Shown: positions 16,007 to 24,129 of the stretch, piece after piece | Position numbering within the stretch: the first letter of the stretch is position 1 | Layout of the letters: each line of letters begins with the position of its first letter | Origin: Candidatus Melainabacteria bacterium | GTDB taxonomy: Bacteria; Cyanobacteriota; Vampirovibrionia; Obscuribacterales; Obscuribacteraceae | Reading direction: 5' to 3' | Assembly: GCA_020854255.1 (NCBI GenBank) | Contig: JADZFV010000275.1 | Span: forward strand, 1 to 32,152 | Length of the DNA: 32,152 nucleotides | The notes under the pieces: generated by a model | Database searches by the model: none | Told to the model about the DNA's origin: nothing | The model's input: only the letters and a program-made list of their open reading frames with translations | Position numbers and translations under genes: made by a program

Positions 16007-17929
16007 TCACTGCGGCGGCTGTCCGTTGACAATCTTGGCGACGGCATTGTCGACTATATGCGGATCGATCTGGCGGCGGCAGTAAGCCAGATAAGCTTCC
16101 ATCCAGCGGCGCAATTCCAAAAGCACGGCGGAAACTGGAGTTCCTGATGTTTTCACTTGAGCAAGATTGACACTGACACGCCCTTCGTGATCGATGTGGA
16201 AGCGCGAGGCCGCAGGTGAATCGCCATGCACGTAGTGCAAGCTGGCTTGCAAGAGCGCTTTATTGTCGTCGCGTCCAATTGTCTTTTGCAATTCGCTGAC
16301 GATACGCTGGAAGACCGAAAGCGGTCTGAAAAGGCTGGCTTGCTGAACATTGACCAGGCGCTGCTCGATAAGCAGATGGACGGATTTGATGATGGCATAG
16401 CCGGGCCACAAATCGAAAGATTTGATCACTTCATCGAGAGTTGACAAACCATCGATCAAATTAGCCAATTGCATGATCGATTGTTTGTCTCTGTCGCTGA
16501 CCGCACTGCCGTCCAGGTACTTGAGCGGCTTTGTGGAGAGCTTATTCCACAGAGTTTCGAAATTCCACACGCGCTCGAGAATTGTATTGCGCCCGGTCGG
16601 CAGCTGCGCCAGGATTTGGTTGACCTGGTCTTTGTAGAGAGCCGAATCAAGCAGCAATTTGTCCAGCGATCGCTTCAGCTCACAGCCGTCGTCCAGCTCC
16701 TGTGAGAGGCCCTTATCGCGAAAGACGAAGATACCCTCCGACCATTGCGTGACGAACTCTGTAATCGCTTCTACACCCTTCAAACGGTTCATTTTGGCGC
16801 TGATTGGTTTGCCGTTGGTAAAAGATACAACCAGAGCCTTGTCCCTGTTTTCTACTGTCAACAAGCCGGTCTTTTGCGCCGTCGATAATGACTGCAACAA
16901 GCCGTGTGCATCGATGGCGCCCAGAGAGCCGATCATCGAATCTCGCATGGTCTCTACATTGCGCCCGACCTGTCCTTCGGAGTCGGCTTTTTTGTGATAG
17001 CCGCCGTAGAGATACTGGTCGTCTAGAAGCACCTCCAATTCGCGCGTATTCAAGAAGCCAAGCCGGACTGCAAGCAATCCCAGGAAAGTTTTTTGTCCTT
17101 TGCCCCAGCCTTCTTCTTCCTGCCTTTCCAAAAGTTCTTGCAACTGAGACTCGCTCAAGATTCCTGCTGCGACCATGTAACGTCCAAGCCTGAACGGCTT
17201 TCGATTGTGGTAGCAATTAGAGAGAAACTGAATGCGGGAGAAAACCGGAAAGATAATATCTTCCGCTTCCAATTCCTGCAGCATACGCAGAGTCTCGTCA
17301 GCCGGCAGATGATGCCTTTCTTCAAGGGTGCGTGTGATAGCCTCCACCGACGAATAATCGTCGATCATTTGCAGGACCCAGCTTTGCGGCGCCGGCAGGT
17401 TGAACCCCTCCTTGGCTTTACGCCCGGAGTCAGTCAAAACAGGCGTCGAAGTGTAGAGAATGTGATTGGCCAGCGTGCTGCCGCCGCCGCGCAAACGTCT
17501 GCGGTCGATGCCTGAAACAGTTGCGCAAACATAATCGGCAAGCATCGGATGGCGGGCGAAAATGCCGAACGGGCTGTCATAGACGTTGAAGGTCAGGCCG
17601 CCGCCCGGATCGTCTTTGGTCAGGGTAATAGCCCCGTCAGCCTTTACGAAAAGCAGAACACCTTGCGGCTTGAGCAATCGCTTGGCGTAGAGACTGAATT
17701 TGACCAGTTCGTCAAGCGGCACCGAGAAGCCTGTCTGCATCAAGTCGATGATCAATCCATCGAACTGTTTGGCTGCTTCAACAAGCCGCTCGAACTCTGC
17801 AAAGAGCGTCTCGCGATAAGAGTAAGTCAGAAATGAAAGAGAAGGCGCAAAGTAAGTCTTCTCCTCGGATGGTTGATCATCGCGAGAAGGAAGAGTTTGG
17901 CTGAAGGGAGTGTCGGACGATGACGACAC
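16007..17929 (-). CDS. DUF4388 (PATAN-type) multidomain protein
   Basis: A 640-residue cytosolic protein without membrane segments. Residues about 40-130 form an alpha/beta domain (FDGLIIDLMQTGFSVPLDEL, GVLLFVKADG) resembling STAS or receiver-like folds. Residues about 245-315 form a helical module like the MshEN/type II secretion ATPase N-domain (RLGRYMVAAGILSESQLQEL). Residues about 330-425 match DUF4388/PATAN (GSLGAIDAHGLLQSLSTAQK, TGLLTVENRDKALVVSFTNG, WSEGIFVFRD). The C-terminal 200 residues are helical and unassigned. PATAN domains are known from signalling proteins tied to surface motility, type IV pili and GTPase modules. The furthest start is GTG 17929, with only a weak AGGTC upstream. 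A Roadblock-containing protein is encoded nearby; a functional link is only inference. Confidence 0.75.
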   Translation of the reverse strand: MSSSSDTPFSQTLPSRDDQPSEEKTYFAPSLSFLTYSYRETLFAEFERLVEAAKQFDGLIIDLMQTGFSVPLDELVKFSLYAKRLLKPQGVLLFVKADGAITLTKDDPGGGLTFNVYDSPFGIFARHPMLADYVCATVSGIDRRRLRGGGSTLANHILYTSTPVLTDSGRKAKEGFNLPAPQSWVLQMIDDYSSVEAITRTLEERHHLPADETLRMLQELEAEDIIFPVFSRIQFLSNCYHNRKPFRLGRYMVAAGILSESQLQELLERQEEEGWGKGQKTFLGLLAVRLGFLNTRELEVLLDDQYLYGGYHKKADSEGQVGRNVETMRDSMIGSLGAIDAHGLLQSLSTAQKTGLLTVENRDKALVVSFTNGKPISAKMNRLKGVEAITEFVTQWSEGIFVFRDKGLSQELDDGCELKRSLDKLLLDSALYKDQVNQILAQLPTGRNTILERVWNFETLWNKLSTKPLKYLDGSAVSDRDKQSIMQLANLIDGLSTLDEVIKSFDLWPGYAIIKSVHLLIEQRLVNVQQASLFRPLSVFQRIVSELQKTIGRDDNKALLQASLHYVHGDSPAASRFHIDHEGRVSVNLAQVKTSGTPVSAVLLELRRWMEAYLAYCRRQIDPHIVDNAVAKIVNGQPPQ

Positions 17930-17993
17930 GGGGTTGACCTATTGCAATCAGGCAGTTCAGCCTTAATATGCCCATAATGACAGCTCTTTTTTC

Positions 17994-18019
17994 AAGATCT
18001 CTTATTTAGTGAGAGTCTT
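17994..18019 (-). terminator. Hairpin just after the exported unknown gene
   Basis: AAGA-(T)-CTCT pairs with AGAG-TCTT, eight pairs with one bulge and a 9-nt loop, starting 4 nt past the stop codon of the 18023-19417 gene. The T-run (TTTT) lies on the plus-strand side, so it does not form a classic terminator for the minus-strand transcript; a 3'-end protection role is possible. Confidence 0.35.
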
Positions 18020-18022
18020 CTT

Positions 18023-19417
18023 TTATTGTTTCGACTCACTTTTATTGGACGCAGTGTCTGGAGACGGTGCAGGGTCGCCGATTCGCTCGAAATTGGCAGT
18101 AACTCCGACCAGCTTTTTAGCAAAGGGATCGGGGGGAGCGACAAAGAGCGATTTGATAGCGACATAGGATCTCGGCTTGCCGTAATCAAATTTCTTGATC
18201 AGCCCGACATCGAGAATCAGGTCATCCTTGCCGAAAGTTACGACACGAAAGCGTGACCCGCCGCCCATCGGGTTGGACATGGCGACGAGCTTATAGGCCT
18301 GGTCTGTCTTTCCGTACAAACCCAGATATTTGGGGATGGAGGCCAGATGGTCGTTGGCGAGCCAGGCTTTGGCAACATCTTGCCTGCCGTCTTTGACTGC
18401 TTGCAAAAACTGATGGACAACCATAGCCGGACCTTCATCCGGTGCTTTTCCTTCGAGCAAATACTTGCTGTTTACAAAACGGAGAACAATTTTGTAACCG
18501 CTGGACGGCTGACTGACAGCTTTGCCGTTTGGAGCCGCAGCAGGCTTATCGGCCGGAGACTTTGCCGATGTGAGGCTGAGGACAATATCCGGACCGGAAA
18601 AGGAAGCTCTGCCCTGGACGCTGGACAGCAAAAAGGGCGGCACGGAAGTGAACAGCTCGGGGGCTGCCATCCAGCCGGCGTCACTGGGCTTGAGCCCGTA
18701 AAGAGTAATCAGCCCGGTGGCTCTGTCGCTGCCGGTGATGACGAGAAATTTGGGAGCGCCTGGTGCAGCGACCGGTGCGTGTAAAGGAGCCGCCACCCGC
18801 TTGATTGCTTTTCCGCGCCCGACTGTCACCACCTTGACCGGAGCGGGCGCCGACTTGGTGACGATCTTGGCTGCGGAAACAGAGATAGACGGCGGCATGG
18901 AAAGGAGTTGGGCGCGGTAGGCAGCCGGAAACGCCGGCGGCTTGCCGGCAGCGGCAGGACCTGGCCCATGTCCGCTGATGATAATTACGGTTTGAGCAAA
19001 CGGGCATCGGTTGAAAGCCCAGACTTTGGCTCCGCCTGCGTCAAAAGCGCGGGCGCCCAAATCAGCCAGCTGGGGGTGATTCTTGATTATGGCGGCAGCG
19101 TCTAAATCTCTCAAAGGCGGTTGAACGAGCACATCCTTCATCACGGCGATCATACGGTCGAAACCTGCTTGATCGGGACTCTGGCTGTATGCGGCAAGCA
19201 CTGACTGAAGAGCGGGGCTGACAACTGGAGCAGCCGGAGCCGAGGGCGTGAGAGCGGCGAATGGGTCGGAGGGTTTGGAAGCATTGGTGGAACTGGCTTT
19301 TGCCTCCGGAGCCGCCCAGGTGCTGACCGGACAGCCCGTGGTAATCAAGAAAGACGCAATTGATGCAAGAGACAGCCCGGCCGCTCTGGAAATTTGTCCT
19401 CTCTTATTGAAATCCAT
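18023..19417 (-). CDS. Exported Ala/Pro-rich unknown protein
   Basis: A 464-residue protein with an N-terminal Sec signal: basic start (MDFNKRGQ), hydrophobic core (AAGLSLASIASFLI) and a likely cleavage after TWA near residue 35. A Cys follows TTG at about residue 28, but position -3 is Thr, so a lipoprotein is less likely. Residues about 38-75 are a Ser/Ala/Pro linker. The rest has a mixed alpha/beta character, with VIIISGHGPGPAAAGK in mid-protein and a better-ordered C-terminal part (LRFVNSKYLLEG, VVHQFLQAVKDGRQDVAKAW) resembling a DUF4878/NTF2-like stress domain, which I cannot confirm. ATG 19417 has GGGAG 7 nt upstream. Function unknown; periplasmic location is the firm point. Confidence 0.75.
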   Translation of the reverse strand: MDFNKRGQISRAAGLSLASIASFLITTGCPVSTWAAPEAKASSTNASKPSDPFAALTPSAPAAPVVSPALQSVLAAYSQSPDQAGFDRMIAVMKDVLVQPPLRDLDAAAIIKNHPQLADLGARAFDAGGAKVWAFNRCPFAQTVIIISGHGPGPAAAGKPPAFPAAYRAQLLSMPPSISVSAAKIVTKSAPAPVKVVTVGRGKAIKRVAAPLHAPVAAPGAPKFLVITGSDRATGLITLYGLKPSDAGWMAAPELFTSVPPFLLSSVQGRASFSGPDIVLSLTSAKSPADKPAAAPNGKAVSQPSSGYKIVLRFVNSKYLLEGKAPDEGPAMVVHQFLQAVKDGRQDVAKAWLANDHLASIPKYLGLYGKTDQAYKLVAMSNPMGGGSRFRVVTFGKDDLILDVGLIKKFDYGKPRSYVAIKSLFVAPPDPFAKKLVGVTANFERIGDPAPSPDTASNKSESKQ

Positions 19418-19492
19418 TGTTATCTCCCGGTTTTGCCCAACTGCTGCAAATCAATTGAAAAGCGCATTCCGTTGCGTTTTCTGTACGAATTG

Positions 19493-19521
19493 ATTTTAAC
19501 CGCTTTCGACAGCCAATTGAA
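19493..19521 (-). promoter_or_regulatory. Possible sigma-70 promoter for the exported unknown gene
   Basis: Minus-strand TAAAAT (19493-19498) lies 17 nt from TTCAAT (19516-19521), about 75 nt before the start codon. The -10 is good and the -35 is weak, so this is a tentative call. Confidence 0.3.
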
Positions 19522-19609
19522 ATCAAGCGCGCTCAGTGTGCCGAATATGACATTCTGGACAACCAATTCGAATTTCCTTGCGTATTTCCACCACGAAAGT
19601 CGGCTAGGC

Positions 19610-19655
19610 GTGGGAGCCTTCCCACAAACCGGCTTTACTTAAATGCAGGCCGGTT
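19610..19655 (+). promoter_or_regulatory. Two tandem perfect hairpins in the LysM gene leader
   Basis: GTGGGA-GCCT-TCCCAC (19610-19625) is followed one base later by AACCGGC (19627-19633) pairing with GCCGGTT (19649-19655). Both stems are perfect. They end 34 nt before the LysM start codon, and neither is followed by a U-tract. Confidence 0.5.
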
Positions 19656-19689
19656 GTACATTTGAGCCAGCTTCCGGTGAGCGCAACCA

Positions 19690-22179
19690 ATGTCTTTGAA
19701 TTTCCGACCGCAAACATTCTCCAGCCCATCGACCGGTGCCGATATCACCGGAGCAGGTGGGCACGAGCTTTTGAAAGGAAGTTTGAGTGCCGGTGCCGAA
19801 GCAACTGTCGGCAGCGGTATCGGTCAAGTCGATATGAGCCAGATGCAGGTTTCCTTCCGTCCTGATGCAGCAGCCGCATCCGCGCTGCCTTCGGGCATCG
19901 AGCTGACGGGAGCTGTTGCTGCCCCGACTGGAATGGAGGCGCAGGCCCTGGCCTCGTTCGCCCCCCCACCCATGGACGCCAGTCCAATGGTGGCGGCGCT
20001 TGCCGGCGCCAACGAGCCGATTTCGCCAATCATTCAACTGATTATGCGTATGCCTGGCGCTATGGGTTTGATGAATTCTTTCTTCGAAGCATTAGGTCAA
20101 TTTTTATTTGCACAATCACCTCTAGCTGGTTTGTTCGATCACACCTTATTTGCTCAATGGGGTGCGGTCAGCAACCAGATGGGCAAAGTCGGCTTGCCTG
20201 GATCGGTTGGTCTGGAACATTCGGCAATCAACCTTTCTCTGCTGCCGCAAAACGCACCAATATTCAGTAATCTGGGTACGCTCGGCAGCATGGGCGGTCA
20301 TGCCCTCAACGGCAATTTCATGCCCTTCGACTCTTTGACCAGCAAATTCGCAACCGCACCGCAATTGAACGTTTCACCCGAACATTTTTCCGGAATAAAC
20401 AAACTCAATGTTTCCGGCGGCCTTGATTTGAACAAGCCGCAATTCGAATGGAGTTCTAAATTCACAGGACAAAATTCCGGCGGCTCCTATGGCGAAATGC
20501 TCTCCGGCCCTCAATTGTCGGACGGCAAATTGGCCTCGCATCTGGGCGGCACCCAAAGATTGTTCTCGGACAAATTGCAAGCTTCTTCAGGATTGGCCAA
20601 TCGCATGCCGCTCAATCAGCCGGCAATAGCCAATAATGGCGTCAATCAAAGTCTTTCTCAATCAGTGCCACTTTCCAACAATGTGCCGTCATTGAACGTA
20701 AACGGGCAGTCTTATGGTGGCTCAACAAGCGGCGGATTGAGCGCATCCGGCAGCATGCGAGATATCGCAGCGCCGAGCGCCGACAACAATGTCTCTTACA
20801 GAATGGGACAAATGACAGGAGCCGACGCCGCGTCCTTAGATGCTGCGCAAACCTCCATGGACGCATCCGGCACGGACAAACTGCTTGCCTACAACAATAA
20901 CAACGAAGGTTTCCGGCCAACTTTGGGCGGCATGGATAAAGGCGTTCAAGCCGCAAGCGACAGCGGCTCCCAGTGGAACCAACCGCAAAGCGTTGCCAAA
21001 CCAGCCATAAAAATGGAAGGACTGAAAGCAAAACAACTGACTTTCGATTCCCTTAAAGAGGGCAGCAAAGCACATTCAGCTGCACAGAGCACGGCCAGCG
21101 CCAGCCATCATGCAGCGGCTGCAAAACCAGTGATGGACTATCAAGGACATCAGTTAAGAGCCGGCGGAGTAAATGCAGGACATGGCATGGATGGCATTTC
21201 TCATCGCAACCTGCATGGCGTGCAATATCACAAACCGACAGCCGGTCACAGTATTGCCAAACCACAGCATGCAGCCGAAGCAAAACCGGTGCAAGAGTTC
21301 AAATCACAACAAGTTGCCCAGAACCAATCCGACCTAGGTCAAACACAAGATGCCGTCAATCAGGCCGCACCGCAAGATGCCGCGCAGGCAATAGGCGATC
21401 AGGCTGTAGCACCGGCAAGCGCAACTGCAGCACCGAGCTCATACACGATACGAGCCGGAGACTGCCTCTGGAATATCGCCAAAAATCAGTTGGGCGACGG
21501 CATGAAGTGGCAAGACATTTTCAATGCCAACAAGGACATTCTGGGCAGCAACCCCGATTTGATTCATCCGGGCACGACCATCAATTTGCCGGGACAAGAA
21601 GTTGCCGCCAATCAAGCCGGGAATTATGTAGTCAAATCCGGAGACAGTCTCTGGAAGATTTCCCAAGATTTGCTCGGCGACGGTACCAGATGGAACGAAC
21701 TCTATCAAGCCAATGCATCTATCATCGGCGACAACCCTCGTTTGATAATGCCCGGTCAAGAGCTGAGCATTCCCGGCATGGACGGCGCCGACACTCTGGC
21801 TCAAGGAGCCGCCACCACCGGAACACAAACAGCTCAGGCAGCCGGGCAACAGACAATTCAATCGGCAACTCAAGTACCAGGTGCCGATGCCCAGTTCAGT
21901 ACCGCGCAGCCGCAAGGCATGGAAGCGCCGGCGACTCCGCAAACACAACAAACGCAACAAGTACTGGAAGTCCCGCAGGTTCAAGAGCAATCGATGCAGG
22001 TGCCTCAGGCATCGGGCGCAGGCGCAGCAAATGCTCAACCAGCTGCATATCAACAGCAAGCTCCGGCCAACTACCAGCAATTGCCTGCCGCTAATCTGCC
22101 TGCCGACGGTAAGAATTCAGTCGTGTCGTCTACGATGGTGCCGACCGACATCGTCGAGATGTTCAAAAAGGCCAAGTAA
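19690..22179 (+). CDS. Large low-complexity protein with two C-terminal LysM domains
   Basis: An 829-residue protein. Two LysM peptidoglycan-binding domains are at about residues 583-635 (SYTIRAGDCLWNIAKNQLGD) and 645-697 (NYVVKSGDSLWKISQDLLGD). Each keeps the Y-x-[VI]-x-x-GD-x-LW-x-I core and the N-x-x-[IL] and hydrophobic end. The first 580 residues are Gly/Ser/Asn/Ala-rich with a hydrophobic stretch at about 110-160 (IIQLIMRMPGAMGLMNSFFE). The last 130 residues are Gln/Ala/Pro-rich. There is no Sec or Tat signal, and an in-frame TGA at 19678 rules out an N-terminal extension; GGTGAG lies 8 nt before the ATG. If it acts on the wall it must be exported another way. Its stop abuts the glycerate kinase stop. 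Confidence 0.88.
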   Translation: MSLNFRPQTFSSPSTGADITGAGGHELLKGSLSAGAEATVGSGIGQVDMSQMQVSFRPDAAAASALPSGIELTGAVAAPTGMEAQALASFAPPPMDASPMVAALAGANEPISPIIQLIMRMPGAMGLMNSFFEALGQFLFAQSPLAGLFDHTLFAQWGAVSNQMGKVGLPGSVGLEHSAINLSLLPQNAPIFSNLGTLGSMGGHALNGNFMPFDSLTSKFATAPQLNVSPEHFSGINKLNVSGGLDLNKPQFEWSSKFTGQNSGGSYGEMLSGPQLSDGKLASHLGGTQRLFSDKLQASSGLANRMPLNQPAIANNGVNQSLSQSVPLSNNVPSLNVNGQSYGGSTSGGLSASGSMRDIAAPSADNNVSYRMGQMTGADAASLDAAQTSMDASGTDKLLAYNNNNEGFRPTLGGMDKGVQAASDSGSQWNQPQSVAKPAIKMEGLKAKQLTFDSLKEGSKAHSAAQSTASASHHAAAAKPVMDYQGHQLRAGGVNAGHGMDGISHRNLHGVQYHKPTAGHSIAKPQHAAEAKPVQEFKSQQVAQNQSDLGQTQDAVNQAAPQDAAQAIGDQAVAPASATAAPSSYTIRAGDCLWNIAKNQLGDGMKWQDIFNANKDILGSNPDLIHPGTTINLPGQEVAANQAGNYVVKSGDSLWKISQDLLGDGTRWNELYQANASIIGDNPRLIMPGQELSIPGMDGADTLAQGAATTGTQTAQAAGQQTIQSATQVPGADAQFSTAQPQGMEAPATPQTQQTQQVLEVPQVQEQSMQVPQASGAGAANAQPAAYQQQAPANYQQLPAANLPADGKNSVVSSTMVPTDIVEMFKKAK

Positions 22180-23283
22180 TTAAGTCCGAATTTTTCGAAT
22201 CGCTTCCGTGGTAGCGCGGGCGATATCATCGAAAGACGCCAACGCGTCGTCCTGGGCGGATGGAACAATAGCTTTAAAGCCGATCAATGCGCCAGGCTCA
22301 TCTTTGGAAACGACCGCAGGTACAGCGATCAGGTCGCGCCGCATCGATTTTGCCATTTTCAAAAGCTCGCCGATTGCCTTGCCGGAAATTGTTTGACCGT
22401 CCAGCTTTCCTTCGCCGGTGATAATCAGATCGGCCTTTTCCAGCTTGCTATCCAGATTCAAAACTTCTTTGACGAAAGCAAATCCTGATACTACTTTCGC
22501 ATCGAAAGCCGATGCCAATCCGAATGCAGTGCCGCCGGCAGCACCGCTCCCGGGGAACTTATAATCAGCCCGGCCGGTGGCATGACCCAACACCCGCGCA
22601 TAGTGCACGAGATTGCATTCCAATTTTTCGATATCGGATTCGATCGCTCCTTTTTGAGGAGCAAAGACTCTTGCCGCGCCATAAGGACCGGTCAGTGGAT
22701 TGTACACGTCGGTGGCAATCTCCATCTGCAAATCCCGCATCCAGTCCTTGATTGAGGAAACATCGCAAGTGGCAATCTGGTCCAAATAGCCACCGCCCGG
22801 AGGCACTTCATTGCCGTTTGCATTGAGGAATTTGACACCACATGCGGTGAGGGCTCCAGCACCACCATCTGTAGAGGCACTACCGCCCACCGCGATAACA
22901 ATGCGGCGGTGACGCCGCATCCCTACCACTGAATTAATCACCTGTCCAAGCCCGTAGGTATGGGCTTCCAGCGGCTTGAGCGTTCGCCCGGTAAGTTTGG
23001 CAATTCCGCATGCTGACGCCAATTCTACTACAGCCACTTCCGGCAAAGACAACCAGACGGCGGTTTCTGGCTCACCAAGCGCTCCCTTAACGTACATCTC
23101 TTCGACTTTCCCGCCGGCGCCCGCATACAACGCTTCGATTGTTCCATCGCCGCCGTCGGCCAGGGGAATTATTTCGATGACAGCCTCAGGGTGAGCGTGC
23201 CTGGCGCCTTCTGCCATCGCCCGCGCCACCATGGTCGGTGAAAACGTACCTTTGTATGCACACGGAGCAACTACTATTCGCAT
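22180..23283 (-). CDS. glxK: Glycerate kinase
   Basis: A 367-residue type I glycerate kinase (GarK/GlxK family), phosphorylating D-glycerate with ATP, usually to 2-phosphoglycerate, to feed it into glycolysis. Family motifs are MRIVVAPCAYKGTFSP at the start, PLADGGDGTIEAL, VAVGGSASTDGGAGAL and the C-terminal ADLIITGEGKLDGQTISGKA. ATG 23283 is chosen because it matches where family members begin; a TTG at 23298 would add five residues but sits right against GGAG. The usual APDSFKG substrate-binding start reads APCAYKG here. Its stop codon directly abuts the LysM gene stop with no spacer. Confidence 0.93.
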   Translation of the reverse strand: MRIVVAPCAYKGTFSPTMVARAMAEGARHAHPEAVIEIIPLADGGDGTIEALYAGAGGKVEEMYVKGALGEPETAVWLSLPEVAVVELASACGIAKLTGRTLKPLEAHTYGLGQVINSVVGMRRHRRIVIAVGGSASTDGGAGALTACGVKFLNANGNEVPPGGGYLDQIATCDVSSIKDWMRDLQMEIATDVYNPLTGPYGAARVFAPQKGAIESDIEKLECNLVHYARVLGHATGRADYKFPGSGAAGGTAFGLASAFDAKVVSGFAFVKEVLNLDSKLEKADLIITGEGKLDGQTISGKAIGELLKMAKSMRRDLIAVPAVVSKDEPGALIGFKAIVPSAQDDALASFDDIARATTEAIRKIRT

Positions 23284-23332
23284 TGCCAGATAATGCAAAC
23301 TCCAAGAGCCCGAACACTGCGATTATGCCACA

Positions 23333-23353
23333 CGCATATCGCTAAGATATGCG
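23333..23353. promoter_or_regulatory. Perfect 8-bp inverted repeat, possible operator
   Basis: CGCATATC and GATATGCG flank GCTAA. The site lies 50 nt before the glycerate kinase start and 131 nt before the 168-aa gene on the other strand. With 13 bp between arm centres it is about one helical turn apart, as expected for a dimeric repressor. A short hairpin is the other reading. Confidence 0.5.
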
Positions 23354-23483
23354 AATTTACGAGCTTTTGAGAATTCATCTTAATTGCTCTCGAATCTCGA
23401 TTTTCTAAGTTTAGCTGCCGCGTTGCAAGTGAATGATCTGTGCAGCAGTGAGTGACTGAATAAATTTTCCGGAGATTCTTTCC

Positions 23484-23990
23484 ATGCCATCGAAAGAAGA
23501 GTCAGATCGCCTTTTGGTAAAGCTTAAACGCATCGCTTCAGAGGTCAATGATGGGGAACGTGATGAAACCAGATCGAGTGAGCGATATCAACAATTACTG
23601 AATCATATTGATGTAACACCGTACAAGAAGACAGCAGCGTGGCCGGGTAAGAGTTATTTGCTGGTCGGCAATTCGTTCAATACGGATATTTCATTTCAGG
23701 AGACTGTCGAAACAACGCGACGGGCCGCTTGTATAGCCGTTCTTGTCAGCAGAGGTGCAGGAAGAAGAAATTGCGTGTCGCTGGCTGAAGCTCTGTCAGA
23801 TGAGGGATTCACGTCAATTCTCAGCCGTTTTGAAAAACAATGGCTGGTGAGACTGCCAGAGACTGCGCTGATAGGGCCAGCGTACGACGAAAAAGGAAAC
23901 CTGATCTCACAAGCATTTGCCGTCTGGCGCAAAGAGTTTGCCGAATCAAAGAGAGAGAAGCATTTGGTCGGCACCGGAGGAGGGCGTTAA
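23484..23990 (+). CDS. Unknown 168-aa protein
   Basis: No family recognised. The first 50 residues are highly charged and helical (EESDRLLVKLKRIASEVNDG). The middle has alternating strand and helix (SYLLVGNSFNTDISF, CIAVLVSRGAGRRNC), and the C-terminus is a charged helix. It is soluble and lacks a signal peptide. GGAG sits 9 nt before ATG 23484, a good start. It is divergent from glycerate kinase across a region with an inverted repeat, and convergent with rpiB across a long inverted repeat. Confidence 0.7.
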   Translation: MPSKEESDRLLVKLKRIASEVNDGERDETRSSERYQQLLNHIDVTPYKKTAAWPGKSYLLVGNSFNTDISFQETVETTRRAACIAVLVSRGAGRRNCVSLAEALSDEGFTSILSRFEKQWLVRLPETALIGPAYDEKGNLISQAFAVWRKEFAESKREKHLVGTGGGR

Positions 23991-24038
23991 ATCTGCAAGA
24001 GGGCCGACGGCATGCGCAATCGCCTGATGCAGATTGGA

Positions 24039-24079
24039 CGCCATGCGTCGACTGTGTTATGGCGGGTCGACGCATGGCG
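24039..24079. repeat. Perfect 14-bp inverted repeat between convergent genes
   Basis: CGCCATGCGTCGAC (24039-24052) is the exact complement of GTCGACGCATGGCG (24066-24079), with a 13-nt spacer. It lies between the stops of the 168-aa gene and rpiB. As RNA it would form a very stable hairpin in either direction, but no U-tract follows. A bidirectional terminator or a REP-like palindromic element would both fit. Confidence 0.8.
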
Positions 24080-24129
24080 CCGACCGCGACCGGGAGCCGC
24101 AGGCAATGCAGCACGACGCAGATCGCGCC

